The position numbers and the translations under genes are program-made. From NCBI GenBank assembly GCA_017536545.1, contig JAFXHF010000008.1, forward strand, positions 1 through 49,266: a stretch of DNA of 49,266 nucleotides, in the 5' to 3' direction. Below, one piece after another: positions 41,455-49,266 of this stretch (positions within the stretch are counted from its first letter, which is position 1; each line of letters starts with the position of its first letter). The notes beneath the pieces were generated by a model. It worked only from the letters and a program-made list of their open reading frames with translations, did not search any database and was not told where the DNA came from. Origin of the DNA: a bacterium. GTDB lineage: Bacteria; Cyanobacteriota; Vampirovibrionia; Gastranaerophilales; Gastranaerophilaceae.

Positions 41455-42693
41455 ATGATAAATCCAGTTAATCTGAATCCAATGGTACAAAACACAACAA
41501 TGGTGGCACCTCAACAAGTTGCAACTCAACCTCGCCAAATTTATGCACCAATGGATAATCCAAATATGGATGGTTTAAAAGCTCTTGCAGCTTACAACCA
41601 ACCAATTACAAATAATGCTCCAGCAACACCAAAGACAATTACACCAACACTACCAACAGTACTATCTCCAGAAGCAGTACATTTAATGGAAGGTGAAAGA
41701 ATCACTTCAGCTGACGGAACATTAAGTGCTATTGTTAGACGTTTTGATAATACAACTGTTGTTTATAAAACTGATATTATGGCTCCAAATGATGCAATCA
41801 GTGAAATCGAAACATATAACAACGCAACTGGTAAACTAGTTTTAGTTCAAAAAAATTATAATAAATTTGAAGCTGGAAAAAATCCAGTAACATTTGAAAC
41901 AGATATCGTTGAATATGATGAAAACGGTAAAGAAAAGAAATCAACATACTACTATGAAGGAAAACTTGCAAATGTTACTGAAACTCATTATGGTCCAGAT
42001 GGTTTTGAGAAAAAATTTGTTGTAAATGCTGATGGAACTTCTGCAATTCTAGAAAATTGCAAAGTAACAGATTCTGCTAGAATGATTAGATATGACAAAA
42101 ATGGACAAGTTCAAGAACTTGAAATAATGGATAGAAAAAACAACAAATCCAAAATTGAAACATACAAAAATGGTAAACTTGCTCAAGTGGAACACCTTGA
42201 ATTAAAACCAATTCAAAATACAACAGGTAAAAATCCTCAAGCAGATACTGAAATTCAACCAGCACAACCTTATGTTTTAGGTTATGATCCAAAACAAGTT
42301 GAAGGTCAAAAACAATTCTATTCAAATGGTGCAATTGAAAGAATTACAACTCAAACTGCAAATGGTTCAATTACACACACGTTTGATGTAAACGGAACAT
42401 TAACAGGTATTGAAGATGCTCAAGACCCTAATAATGTAAAATATATTGTTTACCACAACCGTGGAGAATATTATTCTGTAGAAGAAAAACTCGGTGAAAA
42501 CATGTTCAAAAACACAACATTTGCTCCAGATGGATCAAAAGAAGTTTGTGTAATGAATGAATCAACAAAACAAGAAAAAGTAGCAATCTACCGAGATAAT
42601 GGAACTTTAGCAACATACATTGAACATAATTCTCCAGAAGATAAAATGATGATGTCGTTCAATCAAAATGGAGAACTTGTAAAAGTTTCATAA
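41455..42693 (+). CDS. MORN-variant repeat protein, 412 aa
   Basis: An N-terminal Asn/Pro/Thr-rich region (about 1-75) lacks a signal peptide. Repeats of the type YDENGKEKKSTYYYEGKLAN, YDKNGQVQELEIMDRKNN and FYSNGAIERITTQTANGSIT follow. These resemble the toxin-antitoxin YwqK-like MORN variant, a short beta-hairpin repeat. No catalytic residues are visible. It could be a cytoplasmic or surface scaffold. The ribosome-binding site is aggtaggg. It stands as a single gene between mfd (divergent) and a terminator at 42696. Confidence 0.75.
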   Translation: MINPVNLNPMVQNTTMVAPQQVATQPRQIYAPMDNPNMDGLKALAAYNQPITNNAPATPKTITPTLPTVLSPEAVHLMEGERITSADGTLSAIVRRFDNTTVVYKTDIMAPNDAISEIETYNNATGKLVLVQKNYNKFEAGKNPVTFETDIVEYDENGKEKKSTYYYEGKLANVTETHYGPDGFEKKFVVNADGTSAILENCKVTDSARMIRYDKNGQVQELEIMDRKNNKSKIETYKNGKLAQVEHLELKPIQNTTGKNPQADTEIQPAQPYVLGYDPKQVEGQKQFYSNGAIERITTQTANGSITHTFDVNGTLTGIEDAQDPNNVKYIVYHNRGEYYSVEEKLGENMFKNTTFAPDGSKEVCVMNESTKQEKVAIYRDNGTLATYIEHNSPEDKMMMSFNQNGELVKVS

Positions 42694-42695
42694 GC

Positions 42696-42724
42696 AAAAA
42701 GGTCCTTTTAAGGGACCTTTTTTA
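42696..42724 (+). terminator. terminator after the MORN-like gene
   Basis: The stem aaaaaggtcc / ggacctttttt closes a seven-base loop and ends in a T-run. Confidence 0.85.
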
Positions 42725-42774
42725 TTGCATACATATACTAAAAATGTTATAATACATCTGTGTTGGGAGGTATT

Positions 42775-43293
42775 ATGAACGTTTTTAATTATTATATTGG
42801 AGCTTTTAAAAATTTCAAAGATTATCAAAGTTTTGCAACAAGAAAAGAATTTAATTTCTTTATATTGTTTTTCCTTTTAATTTATATGTTTTTTGGGATT
42901 TTATCATTTGCAACAATTCCTTTTTCAATTATTTCTAACCCTAATCAAGCTCCTGATATATTTGCATATTTCCCAATCCTTTCATGGGGGATCTTTATAA
43001 TACATCTTTTGCCTGGATTAGCACTAATAAAAAGAAGATTAAACGATATCACACCGACAAAATCTAATATTATCTTTAGAATATTTTTTGGATTTGAAGT
43101 TTTCAGGATTTGTACAGGGATATTCCTTTCAACAAAAATATCTGCATTTCAAACCGTAGCATTATCAAATGCTGATGTAATACCACCATCTTTTACCTAT
43201 TTAATAATATTTTCATTGTTTAATATGTTATTAAATTATATCTGTATTGGATTTTATATCTTTTTAATGGCTAAAAAAGGAAAACAACAATAA
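42775..43293 (+). CDS. DUF805 membrane protein, 172 aa
   Basis: The start is the ATG at 42775, five codons inside the longest frame, because gggagg precedes it at the right distance. DUF805 features are YIGAFKNFKDYQSFATRKEF, then helices (FFILFFLLIYMFFGILSFAT, FPILSWGIFIIHLLPGLALI), the RRLNDI motif that follows the second or third helix, and a C-terminal helix. DUF805 proteins are small inner-membrane proteins of unknown function. A terminator follows. Confidence 0.8.
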   Translation: MNVFNYYIGAFKNFKDYQSFATRKEFNFFILFFLLIYMFFGILSFATIPFSIISNPNQAPDIFAYFPILSWGIFIIHLLPGLALIKRRLNDITPTKSNIIFRIFFGFEVFRICTGIFLSTKISAFQTVALSNADVIPPSFTYLIIFSLFNMLLNYICIGFYIFLMAKKGKQQ

Positions 43294-43309
43294 ATGATTA
43301 AATAAATTA

Positions 43310-43345
43310 AAAGAACTCTTGATAGCCCAAGAGTTCTTTTTTTTA
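43310..43345. terminator. bidirectional terminator
   Basis: A 13-base stem, aaaagaactcttg / caagagttctttt, with a six-base loop; both sides can supply a T-run. It separates the DUF805 gene from the convergent murA operon. Confidence 0.9.
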
Positions 43346-43376
43346 CTACTACACTAATCTTCTACTATTACGGAAT

Positions 43377-43715
43377 TTATATTTGTACGTTTTGGCTTTC
43401 GTACTCAATACCCATTTCTCTAAGTGTTTTAATAAAGTTTTGAGCACAAATTCTTTGAGCTTCTGGTGGAACAATTCTCAAGATTTCAACTGTTCTTGAA
43501 ATCACAGGATCCTTATCGTACCAACGATTGTTAGCATTAACAGGTTTCACCATAGCATAAAATTTATCAATAGTTTCTTTTGAAACTTTTTCTTCGATTT
43601 TTTGCAAAAATATCTCTGCTTGAGCTCTTAGTTCTGTTTGATAATTTCTCAAAAGCTCAATTACTTCTAATAATAATGGGTCATGATCGTACCAACGTTT
43701 ATAAGTAGGACTCAT
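43377..43715 (-). CDS. duplicated RWYDxDP small protein after murA, 112 aa
   Basis: The protein is made of two similar halves. Both start RWYDHDP or RWYDKDP and continue through a helical stretch (LLLEVIELLRNYQTELRAQA and VISRTVEILRIVPPEAQRIC). It is soluble, helical and has no known domain. Its start overlaps the last 17 bases of murA, which suggests coupling to MurA synthesis. It ends just before a terminator. Function unknown. Confidence 0.7.
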   Translation of the reverse strand: MSPTYKRWYDHDPLLLEVIELLRNYQTELRAQAEIFLQKIEEKVSKETIDKFYAMVKPVNANNRWYDKDPVISRTVEILRIVPPEAQRICAQNFIKTLREMGIEYESQNVQI

Positions 43716-45018
43716 TATGTATTCCCTCCGTTAGGCTTGTTGGGGACTCTTCGACTCTACGTTCTATTTTCCCTCCTAACAATCTTATCTTATTTTCAAA
43801 ATTTTCGTATCCTCTATCTATATGATGTAGTTTTTCTACAACAGAATTACCTTCAGCCATCAACGCTGCAACAACCAAAGAAGCTCCAGCTCTTAAGTCA
43901 CTTGCTGTTAATGTAGCACCAGAAAGTTTTTTTACACCTTTAATAATTGCGTGGTTTCTATCTTGGTGAATATCAGCACCCATTCTGTTTAAATCAGGTA
44001 CTTGCATAAATCTGTTTTCATACAAACTTTCTGTGATAATACCAACACCATTTGCAGTTGTTAAAAGTGTCATCGCCATTGATTGCAAGTCTGTTGGAAA
44101 TCCTGGATATGGTTGAGTTACGTAATTGATTGAATTTAATCTATTTTTACAGCTTACTTCCATTGAAGTTGGGTCGATAAGTTTAATATTCGCACCCATT
44201 TTCAATAATTTATCAGTAAAGAATGTTAAATGTGCTGGATAAATATTTCTGATAATACCTTTACCCTTAGTTGCAACAATAGCTGTCATAAAGGTTCCAG
44301 CCTCAATTCTATCTGGGATTGTTGTGTATTCAATTGGATGTAAGTCAGCTTGTTTTACACCATTGATAATAATTTCAGAAGTACCTGCACCATTAACATC
44401 AGCACCCATTGCGTTTAAGAAGTTCGCCAAATCAACAATTTCAGGTTCTTGTGCTGCGTTTTGAATTTTTGTAGAACCTTCTGCTAAAACTGATGCTAAC
44501 ATAATATTTTCTGTTGCACCAACAGATGGGATATCTAAATAAATGTCAGCTCCCACAAGTTTATTAGTTTTTGCATGAACATATCCATTTTCGATTTTAA
44601 TTTTAGCTCCTAAAGATTCTAAGCCTCGAATATGGAAGTCAACTCGTCTTTCGCCAATTGCACAACCACCAGGAAGAGCAACTCTTGCTTCTTTACAACG
44701 AGAAACCAAAGCACCTAATACTATAAAAGATGCTCTCATTTTGCTTACTAATTCATAACTTGCAGTGATACTTGTAATATCTGTTGCATCAATTGTTAAT
44801 GATTTTTCTTCCTTGTTATAACTTGTTTTTGCACCTAATTGAGCAATTACACTAAGCATAATCTCAACGTCTGTCAGATCAGGTACATTATAAATTTTTG
44901 ATTCACCTTTTGCTAAAATAGCTGCTGCCATTAACTTTAAAACAGAGTTTTTAGCACCACCTATTAATACTTCTCCCTTTAATGGGGTTCCACCTTTTAT
45001 ATAAAATCTTTCTACCAA
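43699..45018 (-). CDS. murA: UDP-GlcNAc 1-carboxyvinyltransferase MurA
   Basis: A 439-residue EPSP-type enzyme that starts peptidoglycan synthesis by adding enolpyruvate to UDP-GlcNAc. Visible residues are K23-N24 in GGAKNSVLKLM and the catalytic Cys119 in LPGGCAIGERRVDFH. LPSVGATENIMLASVLAEG and YPGFPTDLQSMAM are also typical of MurA. Because the Cys is present, it should be fosfomycin-sensitive by family rule. Slightly longer than usual at the C-terminus (RRVEESPTSLTEG), where a second gene overlaps. It is cytoplasmic. Confidence 0.95.
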   Translation of the reverse strand: MVERFYIKGGTPLKGEVLIGGAKNSVLKLMAAAILAKGESKIYNVPDLTDVEIMLSVIAQLGAKTSYNKEEKSLTIDATDITSITASYELVSKMRASFIVLGALVSRCKEARVALPGGCAIGERRVDFHIRGLESLGAKIKIENGYVHAKTNKLVGADIYLDIPSVGATENIMLASVLAEGSTKIQNAAQEPEIVDLANFLNAMGADVNGAGTSEIIINGVKQADLHPIEYTTIPDRIEAGTFMTAIVATKGKGIIRNIYPAHLTFFTDKLLKMGANIKLIDPTSMEVSCKNRLNSINYVTQPYPGFPTDLQSMAMTLLTTANGVGIITESLYENRFMQVPDLNRMGADIHQDRNHAIIKGVKKLSGATLTASDLRAGASLVVAALMAEGNSVVEKLHHIDRGYENFENKIRLLGGKIERRVEESPTSLTEGIHNESYL

Positions 45019-45186
45019 TTTAGCCTCCGAAAGAATGGTTTTATGTCTATTCTTACATAATAATACAATCTCACAGGTTTTTAGTAAATAAATTACAATA
45101 TGTAAAGATTGTATTTGAGATTTTAAGCAATTTTTTAATCCAAAAATACTTTATATAAATATAAGGGATATTTATGGGGAATTATT

Positions 45187-45756
45187 ATGGGAATAGATAG
45201 TTTGGGAAAAAATTATGAAGCTTTTGCTACTCGTACAGGTACCGCAGGTAGATCTGCTTATCAAGAACAATTCGTAGTTCTTCCTGATAGTTGGCGAGAA
45301 CTTGTTAAAAAACCAAACAAAACTCAAGCCGATATTGATCGTATTGATTCTGAATATAAAAAAGGATTTATAAATTTTGGTCAATCTTACATTAAACATT
45401 TAGATAAAACTTATGGTGATGGTAATGGAGAATTAACAATAGATGAATATGTAAAATCTCAAATGGCACCTTTATCTGAGGAATACAAAAACGATGCTGA
45501 ATTTATTCAAGCTGCTAAAAATTCATTCCATAATATTAACGTTGATGGCGGTAAAACTTTAAATGCTAAAGAAATAACTGCATTATTATCAATGTTTGAT
45601 ATGGATGTAGAAAAAGGTGGTGGCATAAATGGAAAAATTAAAGTTTATGATACCTTATCTTTGTCTTTAAATCTAATAGAATCACCTGATAGTGAATCAG
45701 GTAAGATTATAAAAGAAAGAATTTCTGAAAGATATCAATCAATATTCTCAAAATAA
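45187..45756 (+). CDS. EF-hand-like calcium-binding protein, 189 aa
   Basis: A soluble 189-residue protein with no signal peptide. Three acidic loops, KTYGDGNGELTIDEYV (about residues 74-89), NINVDGGKTLNAKEI and FDMDVEKGGGINGKI, resemble EF-hand sites, with Asp/Asn/Gly at binding positions and Glu at the end in the first two. None is a perfect EF-hand; the first lacks Asp at position 1. Calcium binding is inferred only. It is a single gene with a terminator directly behind it, convergent to gloA. Confidence 0.6.
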   Translation: MGIDSLGKNYEAFATRTGTAGRSAYQEQFVVLPDSWRELVKKPNKTQADIDRIDSEYKKGFINFGQSYIKHLDKTYGDGNGELTIDEYVKSQMAPLSEEYKNDAEFIQAAKNSFHNINVDGGKTLNAKEITALLSMFDMDVEKGGGINGKIKVYDTLSLSLNLIESPDSESGKIIKERISERYQSIFSK

Positions 45757-45770
45757 TATCCAATTAAATA

Positions 45771-45800
45771 GGGAACTGAAAATCAGTTCCCTTTCTTTTT
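45771..45800. terminator. terminator between the EF-hand-like gene and gloA
   Basis: A nine-base stem, gggaactga / tcagttccc, with a three-base loop followed by tttctttttt. Confidence 0.85.
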
Positions 45801-46183
45801 TACCAAATAACTTTCTCAATAAGTTCAACTTCGTAACCATCTGGATCGTTTACAAAGGCTATTTTTGTTCCTTTTCCGTTTAAATCAAATGGTTCGTATA
45901 AGTATTTATAACCTAATTCGTTCATTTTTTCTGTGAATTTGTCTAATGACTCAACAGAAAAAGCCAAATGTCCAAAACCTGAACCTAATTCATAACCACC
46001 CTCTGGTGTTTCGTCATTATAAGTTAATTCAAGTTGAGTTGTACCATCTTCATCTGTTAAAAAATATAACCAACAATCATCTAGTCTTTTCTTTTTATCT
46101 AACTTCATATTCAAAAGTTCTGTATAAAACTTTAAACTAGCTTCTGCATCTTTTACTCTAATCATTGTGTGTAATAATTTCAT
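45800..46183 (-). CDS. gloA: lactoylglutathione lyase (glyoxalase I)
   Basis: A 127-residue glyoxalase I, made of two beta-alpha-beta-beta-beta modules. The metal ligands are His5 (LLHTMIRVKD), the Glu of TTQLELTYN, the His of GFGHLAFSV and the Glu of YEVELIEKV. It converts the methylglyoxal-glutathione adduct to lactoylglutathione in the cytoplasm; glutathione or another thiol is assumed. The length is normal for the short bacterial form. Divergent from hisS, with only 69 bases between. Confidence 0.9.
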   Translation of the reverse strand: MKLLHTMIRVKDAEASLKFYTELLNMKLDKKKRLDDCWLYFLTDEDGTTQLELTYNDETPEGGYELGSGFGHLAFSVESLDKFTEKMNELGYKYLYEPFDLNGKGTKIAFVNDPDGYEVELIEKVIW

Positions 46184-46218
46184 AAAACCCCCTATTTTTT
46201 ATTGAGTATAACATAAAA

Positions 46219-46246
46219 TTGACATCTCTGTTTGAAATAATATAAT
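46219..46246 (+). promoter_or_regulatory. consensus promoter of hisS, leaderless
   Basis: A perfect -35 ttgaca (46219-46224), 16 bases, and a perfect -10 tataat (46241-46246). The -10 ends seven bases before the A of the hisS ATG (46253), so the transcript should start at the codon itself. No ribosome-binding site exists. Confidence 0.7.
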
Positions 46247-46252
46247 TGACTT

Positions 46253-47494
46253 ATGGCTAATATATTAAAAGTTTTAAAAGGAACAAAGGACATTTTGCCA
46301 CAAGAAATTGAAATGTGGCATTTTATAGAACAAAAAGCAGACGAAGTTTTTTCAAAATATGGATTTAAAGAAATTAGAACTCCTATTATTGAAGTTACAG
46401 AACTTTTTTCTCGTGGTGTTGGCGATACAACTGACATCGTAAACAAAGAAATGTACACTTTTGAAAAAAGTGATCGTTCAATTACTCTAAGACCAGAAAA
46501 TACTGCTGGTGTTGTTCGTTCCTATATCGAAAATGGTATGTCTAGACTTTCTGCCCCTGTAAAACTTTGGTATAAAGGGCCTATGTTTAGATATGAAAGA
46601 CCTCAAGCTGGTCGCCAAAGACAATTCCACCAAGTTGGTGTTGAAATGTTTGGTATAAAACAGGCAACTGCTGATGCTGAAGTTATTTTGATGGCAGTTA
46701 ATTATTTAAAAGCTCTTGGTCTTAATGATTTGGAAGTTGAATTAAACTCTCTAGGTTGTCCAACTTGTCGTGATGAGTTTAAAAATAGACTTAAAGAAGT
46801 TTTAAAACCTTATTTTGAAGAACTTTGCGAAGATTGTCAAAACAGATATGAAAAAAATCCTCTAAGACTTTTGGATTGCAAAGTAGATTCTTGTAAAAAG
46901 ATTTTTGAAAAACCTGAAGTTCAGGAAGTTATAAATTCTGATTTTATTTGTGATGAATGTGCAGAACACTATACAGAATTGAAATTATATTTAGATAGAA
47001 TGCAAGTTAAATATAATGAAAATAAACTTCTTGTAAGAGGTTTGGATTACTATAACAGAACAGTTTTTGAAATCAAATCAAACAATTTAGGTTCACAAAA
47101 TGCTGTTTGTGGTGGTGGAAGATATGATGCTTTAGTTGGTCAACTTGGTGGAGAACCAACTCCAGCTGTTGGTTTTGCAATGGGTATGGAAAGATTAATT
47201 TCACTTTTACCAGAAAAAGAATCTAAAAAACTAGACGGTTACATTGTTTCAAACTTCCCAACAGATGCATTTATTCTTGCGGAAGAGTTAAGAAAAGATG
47301 GGTTAAATGTAGAGTTTGATTTGTCTAATAAAAAATTCACAAAACAACTTGAAAAAGCAGCAAAAGTTGCAAAATATGCATTTATTTTAGGTGAAGAAGA
47401 AATTTTGAAACACCAAGTTTCTATCAAAAACCTTGAAACAGGCCAACAAATTAAAGCCGATAGAGGCTTTGCACTAAAAATGCTTGATTTTTAG
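46253..47494 (+). CDS. hisS: histidyl-tRNA synthetase
   Basis: A 413-residue class II synthetase. Motif 1 is RTPIIEVTELFSRG, motif 2 is YKGPMFRYERPQAGRQRQFH, the histidine-specific loop is GLDYYNRTVFE, and motif 3 is AVGFAMGMERLI. Paired cysteines (CPTCRDEF, CEDCQNR, CKVDSCKK, CDECAEHY) occur in the insertion domain, as in related bacterial HisRS. The C-terminal anticodon-binding domain spans about 325-413. It charges tRNA-His. The predicted start of transcription coincides with the ATG, so translation is probably leaderless. Confidence 0.97.
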   Translation: MANILKVLKGTKDILPQEIEMWHFIEQKADEVFSKYGFKEIRTPIIEVTELFSRGVGDTTDIVNKEMYTFEKSDRSITLRPENTAGVVRSYIENGMSRLSAPVKLWYKGPMFRYERPQAGRQRQFHQVGVEMFGIKQATADAEVILMAVNYLKALGLNDLEVELNSLGCPTCRDEFKNRLKEVLKPYFEELCEDCQNRYEKNPLRLLDCKVDSCKKIFEKPEVQEVINSDFICDECAEHYTELKLYLDRMQVKYNENKLLVRGLDYYNRTVFEIKSNNLGSQNAVCGGGRYDALVGQLGGEPTPAVGFAMGMERLISLLPEKESKKLDGYIVSNFPTDAFILAEELRKDGLNVEFDLSNKKFTKQLEKAAKVAKYAFILGEEEILKHQVSIKNLETGQQIKADRGFALKMLDF

Positions 47495-47507
47495 AATGGT
47501 CTTTGTT

Positions 47508-48506
47508 TTATAAATATTTCCATCTCAAATTACGTCTTATTTTCTTGGATGGAATTATATTTAGAATCAATGCAATTATTTTATTAACAAACCAAACAAG
47601 TTTTATGTTTCTTGTTTTAATAAATAACCTTAACCTTAAAGGTAAATTTTTGTAAGAACCACCCTCACTTGTTGAAATATAAGGACGAATAAACTCATCA
47701 TATATTTCAAAAAATTTATTTGTAAGGTTTTCTATTTGATCTTTTGAATACCCAATAACCAACATACGTCCCAACGGTTCTTTATTTAAAAATCTTGCAA
47801 AATAAAAAGATCTTGTTTTATAAAGTTCAGTATCTTTATAAAACTCTCCTAGATGGTCAAGCCATTTTTTTATTTGGTTATATAATTTATCAGTATTATT
47901 TCTGTTCTTTATATGATCACCTGCTACATGAACACGATAATTATATTTACTAATTGTATTTAAACTATATCCATTTCCTTTTAATACAGAAGTTAATTTA
48001 TGAACAAATATGCCATCTTCCGCAGGTTGAATTCCTTCTGGAAATCTAATCCATTTATTTACATCTAAAACAGATTTTCTAATAAACAATGCCCATGCTG
48101 TATAACAATACAAATGTTTTAAATATTTTTTATCAAAAGTATCACTTACTAAAACAAAATTACTTTTTTCATTTTGAGCTATGTTATAACAAGTTTCATA
48201 AAAACATTCGTCAATAGTGTCATCTGAATCCAAAAAGTGAACAAATTCTCCATTTGCATATGACAATCCTAAATTTCTAGCAACAGAAACTCCTTCATTT
48301 TCTTTATCAATATACTTAATACTTTTTGGGTATTTTTTTGCATAATCTAAACAAATAGAACCTGAATTATCTGTACTTCCATCATTTACAATAATAATTT
48401 CTATATTATCTAATGTTTGGTTTAAAACAGAATCAATACATTCTGCAATATATTTCTCTACATTATAAACAGGTACTATTACTGAAACCTTTACAATCTT
48501 TTCCAT
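47508..48506 (-). CDS. GT2 family glycosyltransferase, 332 aa
   Basis: A family 2 glycosyltransferase: VSVIVPVYNVEKYI, IIIVNDGSTDNSGSICLDYA, NEGVSVARNLGLSYANGEFV and the DxD-like LDSDDTID. A C-terminal region rich in basic and aromatic residues may sit on the membrane. It transfers a sugar to a surface polysaccharide or glycoprotein; donor and acceptor cannot be told. The N-terminal half is similar to the GT2 domain at 22919. It is divergent from an XRE regulator (48667), and an O-acyltransferase lies just beyond. Confidence 0.88.
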   Translation of the reverse strand: MEKIVKVSVIVPVYNVEKYIAECIDSVLNQTLDNIEIIIVNDGSTDNSGSICLDYAKKYPKSIKYIDKENEGVSVARNLGLSYANGEFVHFLDSDDTIDECFYETCYNIAQNEKSNFVLVSDTFDKKYLKHLYCYTAWALFIRKSVLDVNKWIRFPEGIQPAEDGIFVHKLTSVLKGNGYSLNTISKYNYRVHVAGDHIKNRNNTDKLYNQIKKWLDHLGEFYKDTELYKTRSFYFARFLNKEPLGRMLVIGYSKDQIENLTNKFFEIYDEFIRPYISTSEGGSYKNLPLRLRLFIKTRNIKLVWFVNKIIALILNIIPSKKIRRNLRWKYL

Positions 48507-48541
48507 AATAAAATTTTATTCTATATAAAAAGTAATTAAAT

Positions 48542-48555
48542 TAGACAATAGTCTA
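48542..48555. promoter_or_regulatory. candidate operator: tagac-aata-gtcta
   Basis: A five-base-arm inverted repeat lies 36 bases upstream of the GT2 start at 48506 in the divergent gap to the XRE gene. Confidence 0.3.
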
Positions 48556-48565
48556 TATTTTACAC

Positions 48566-48586
48566 AGATTATATTACTTATAATCT
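48566..48586. promoter_or_regulatory. candidate operator: 8-base inverted repeat
   Basis: Arms agattata and tataatct are separated by ttact. It is central in the 160-base gap between the divergent GT2 and XRE genes, a natural place for an autoregulatory XRE operator. Confidence 0.4.
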
Positions 48587-48666
48587 AGAGATTTGTCAAT
48601 ATTTATTACCTAATATATGGTTTGATTTTCTTATACAATATTTTAAACTCCTAAAAAGGAGGCATT

Positions 48667-48984
48667 ATGACTGTTAAACAATTGTTAGGACTCCGAATTA
48701 AGGAATTAAGAACAAAAATAAAATTAACACAAGCTCAACTAGCAGAAAAAGTTGGGATTGATCCAAAACACCAAAGTTGTATTGAAAATGGAAAAAACTT
48801 TCCATCTGCTGACTTATTAGATAAATATGCTTTAGTGTTTAATATAGAAGCTTGTGAACTTTTTGAAATTTCTCACAACAAACCAAAAGAGCATATCAAA
48901 AAATATTTGATAAATGTTATAAATAATTGTAATGAATTTGATTTAAGAATTATTTATAGAATAGTTAATTCAATAATAAAATAA
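48667..48984 (+). CDS. XRE-family transcriptional regulator, 105 aa
   Basis: A helix-turn-helix at about residues 8-50 reads LRIKELRTKIKLTQAQLAEK, VGIDPKHQSCIENGKNFPSA. A helical C-terminal tail resembles that of the regulator at 22435. The two proteins share the same length class, the same HTH position and the same pairing with a divergent glycosyltransferase. A strong ribosome-binding site (aaggagg) precedes the ATG. Its stop lies one base from the stop of the convergent acyltransferase gene. Confidence 0.85.
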   Translation: MTVKQLLGLRIKELRTKIKLTQAQLAEKVGIDPKHQSCIENGKNFPSADLLDKYALVFNIEACELFEISHNKPKEHIKKYLINVINNCNEFDLRIIYRIVNSIIK

Positions 48985-48985
48985 T

Positions 48986-49266
48986 TTAAACTTTAGCAAA
49001 TTTCTTCTCTGCTTTTAATTGATTATATTTTTCTATATCTCTGTATTTTAAAACAGCTGCAGGATTTCCTCCTACGACTGCACAAGGTGGAACGTCTTTT
49101 GTTACAACAGAACCCATTGCAATAACTGCACCTTCACCAATAGTAACTCCAGGTGCTATACAAACTCTTGCACCAATCCAAACATTATCCTCTATTGTTA
49201 CAGGTTTTAACTTAGAATTATAATCAAATGGCAATGTTTCTGGACTATAATAATTATGATTGCTTG
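48986..49266 (-). CDS. 5'-truncated hexapeptide-repeat O-acyltransferase
   Basis: The reading frame is open through the window end; TTG at 49234 is internal and the frame before it reads [20 protein letters not shown]. The left-handed beta-helix repeats [20 protein letters not shown] and [19 protein letters not shown], and the ending [13 protein letters not shown], are typical of maltose/galactoside O-acetyltransferase-like (WbbJ/CapG) enzymes. It adds an acetyl or similar group to a sugar, probably of the same surface polysaccharide as the neighbouring GT2. Confidence 0.88.
   Translation of the reverse strand, partial: SNHNYYSPETLPFDYNSKLKPVTIEDNVWIGARVCIAPGVTIGEGAVIAMGSVVTKDVPPCAVVGGNPAAVLKYRDIEKYNQLKAEKKFAKV

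Noticed and set aside
1-49266. CRISPR array or rRNA
   Set aside because: No regularly spaced repeat array and no rRNA sequence was seen in any part of the window.

Overview
The window is AT-rich bacterial chromosome from a Gram-negative (diderm) organism. Diderm markers are an LptB/LptF-G lipopolysaccharide-export pair, MurA, flagellar rod genes and a C-terminal processing protease. The mix of AT-rich DNA, three large secreted or cytoplasmic TPR proteins, prepilin-like proteins with N-terminal FTLAEVLITLGIIG-type motifs, a DUF3137 protein, an AcsE-like methyltransferase and a flavodiiron/ferritin pair suggests a non-photosynthetic relative of Cyanobacteria such as Gastranaerophilales (Melainabacteria/Vampirovibrionia). 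This is inference from gene content; no rRNA is present to prove it.

Layout, left to right. 1-960: a 5'-truncated gene with a palindromic insertion, a strong terminator and an unlisted 52-residue minus-strand gene. 1160-5900: a tight plus-strand run (AcsE-like methyltransferase, secreted TPR protein, lipoprotein, Cys-rich redox protein, endonuclease IV-like protein). 5985-8075: a small unknown gene, a prepilin and a XerC/D recombinase. 8165-10851: secreted TPR protein, small protein and GTPase EngB. 11086-12914: a Fur-type box, a flavodiiron protein and ferritin. 12931-17337: an unknown, a secreted small protein and a UvrD-type helicase fused to a RecB-like iron-sulfur nuclease. 17444-22251: small membrane proteins, tRNA-Leu, a DUF3137 protein and a four-gene flagellar rod cluster without hook, filament or motor genes.

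22435-24892: an XRE regulator divergent from a GT2-Stealth fusion glycosyltransferase. 25073-30320: tRNA-Cys, CtpA protease, an HExxH protein, a TPR protein, an FtsB-like protein and a predicted surface protein. 30395-30482: an orphan promoter-terminator unit (small RNA candidate). 30499-33156: lptB, lptF/G and a NAGPA-domain protein. 33279-35139: an alpha-toroid protein and a diguanylate cyclase. 35429-36671: a prepilin whose leader is built from palindromic repeats, followed upstream by a dense cluster of the same kinds of repeats. 36793-41328: PrsA-like foldase and Mfd. 41455-47494: a MORN-like protein, a DUF805 protein, murA with an overlapping small gene, an EF-hand-like protein, gloA and hisS. 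47508-end: a second GT2/XRE divergent pair and a truncated acyltransferase, probably the edge of a surface-polysaccharide locus.

The main themes are cell-envelope construction, oxygen/iron handling and DNA repair. The most notable observations are palindromic repeat elements translated inside proteins, -10 boxes placed exactly for leaderless transcription of several genes (hisS is the clearest), two separate divergent XRE/glycosyltransferase units, a small RNA candidate and a Fur-type operator in front of the flavodiiron-ferritin operon.
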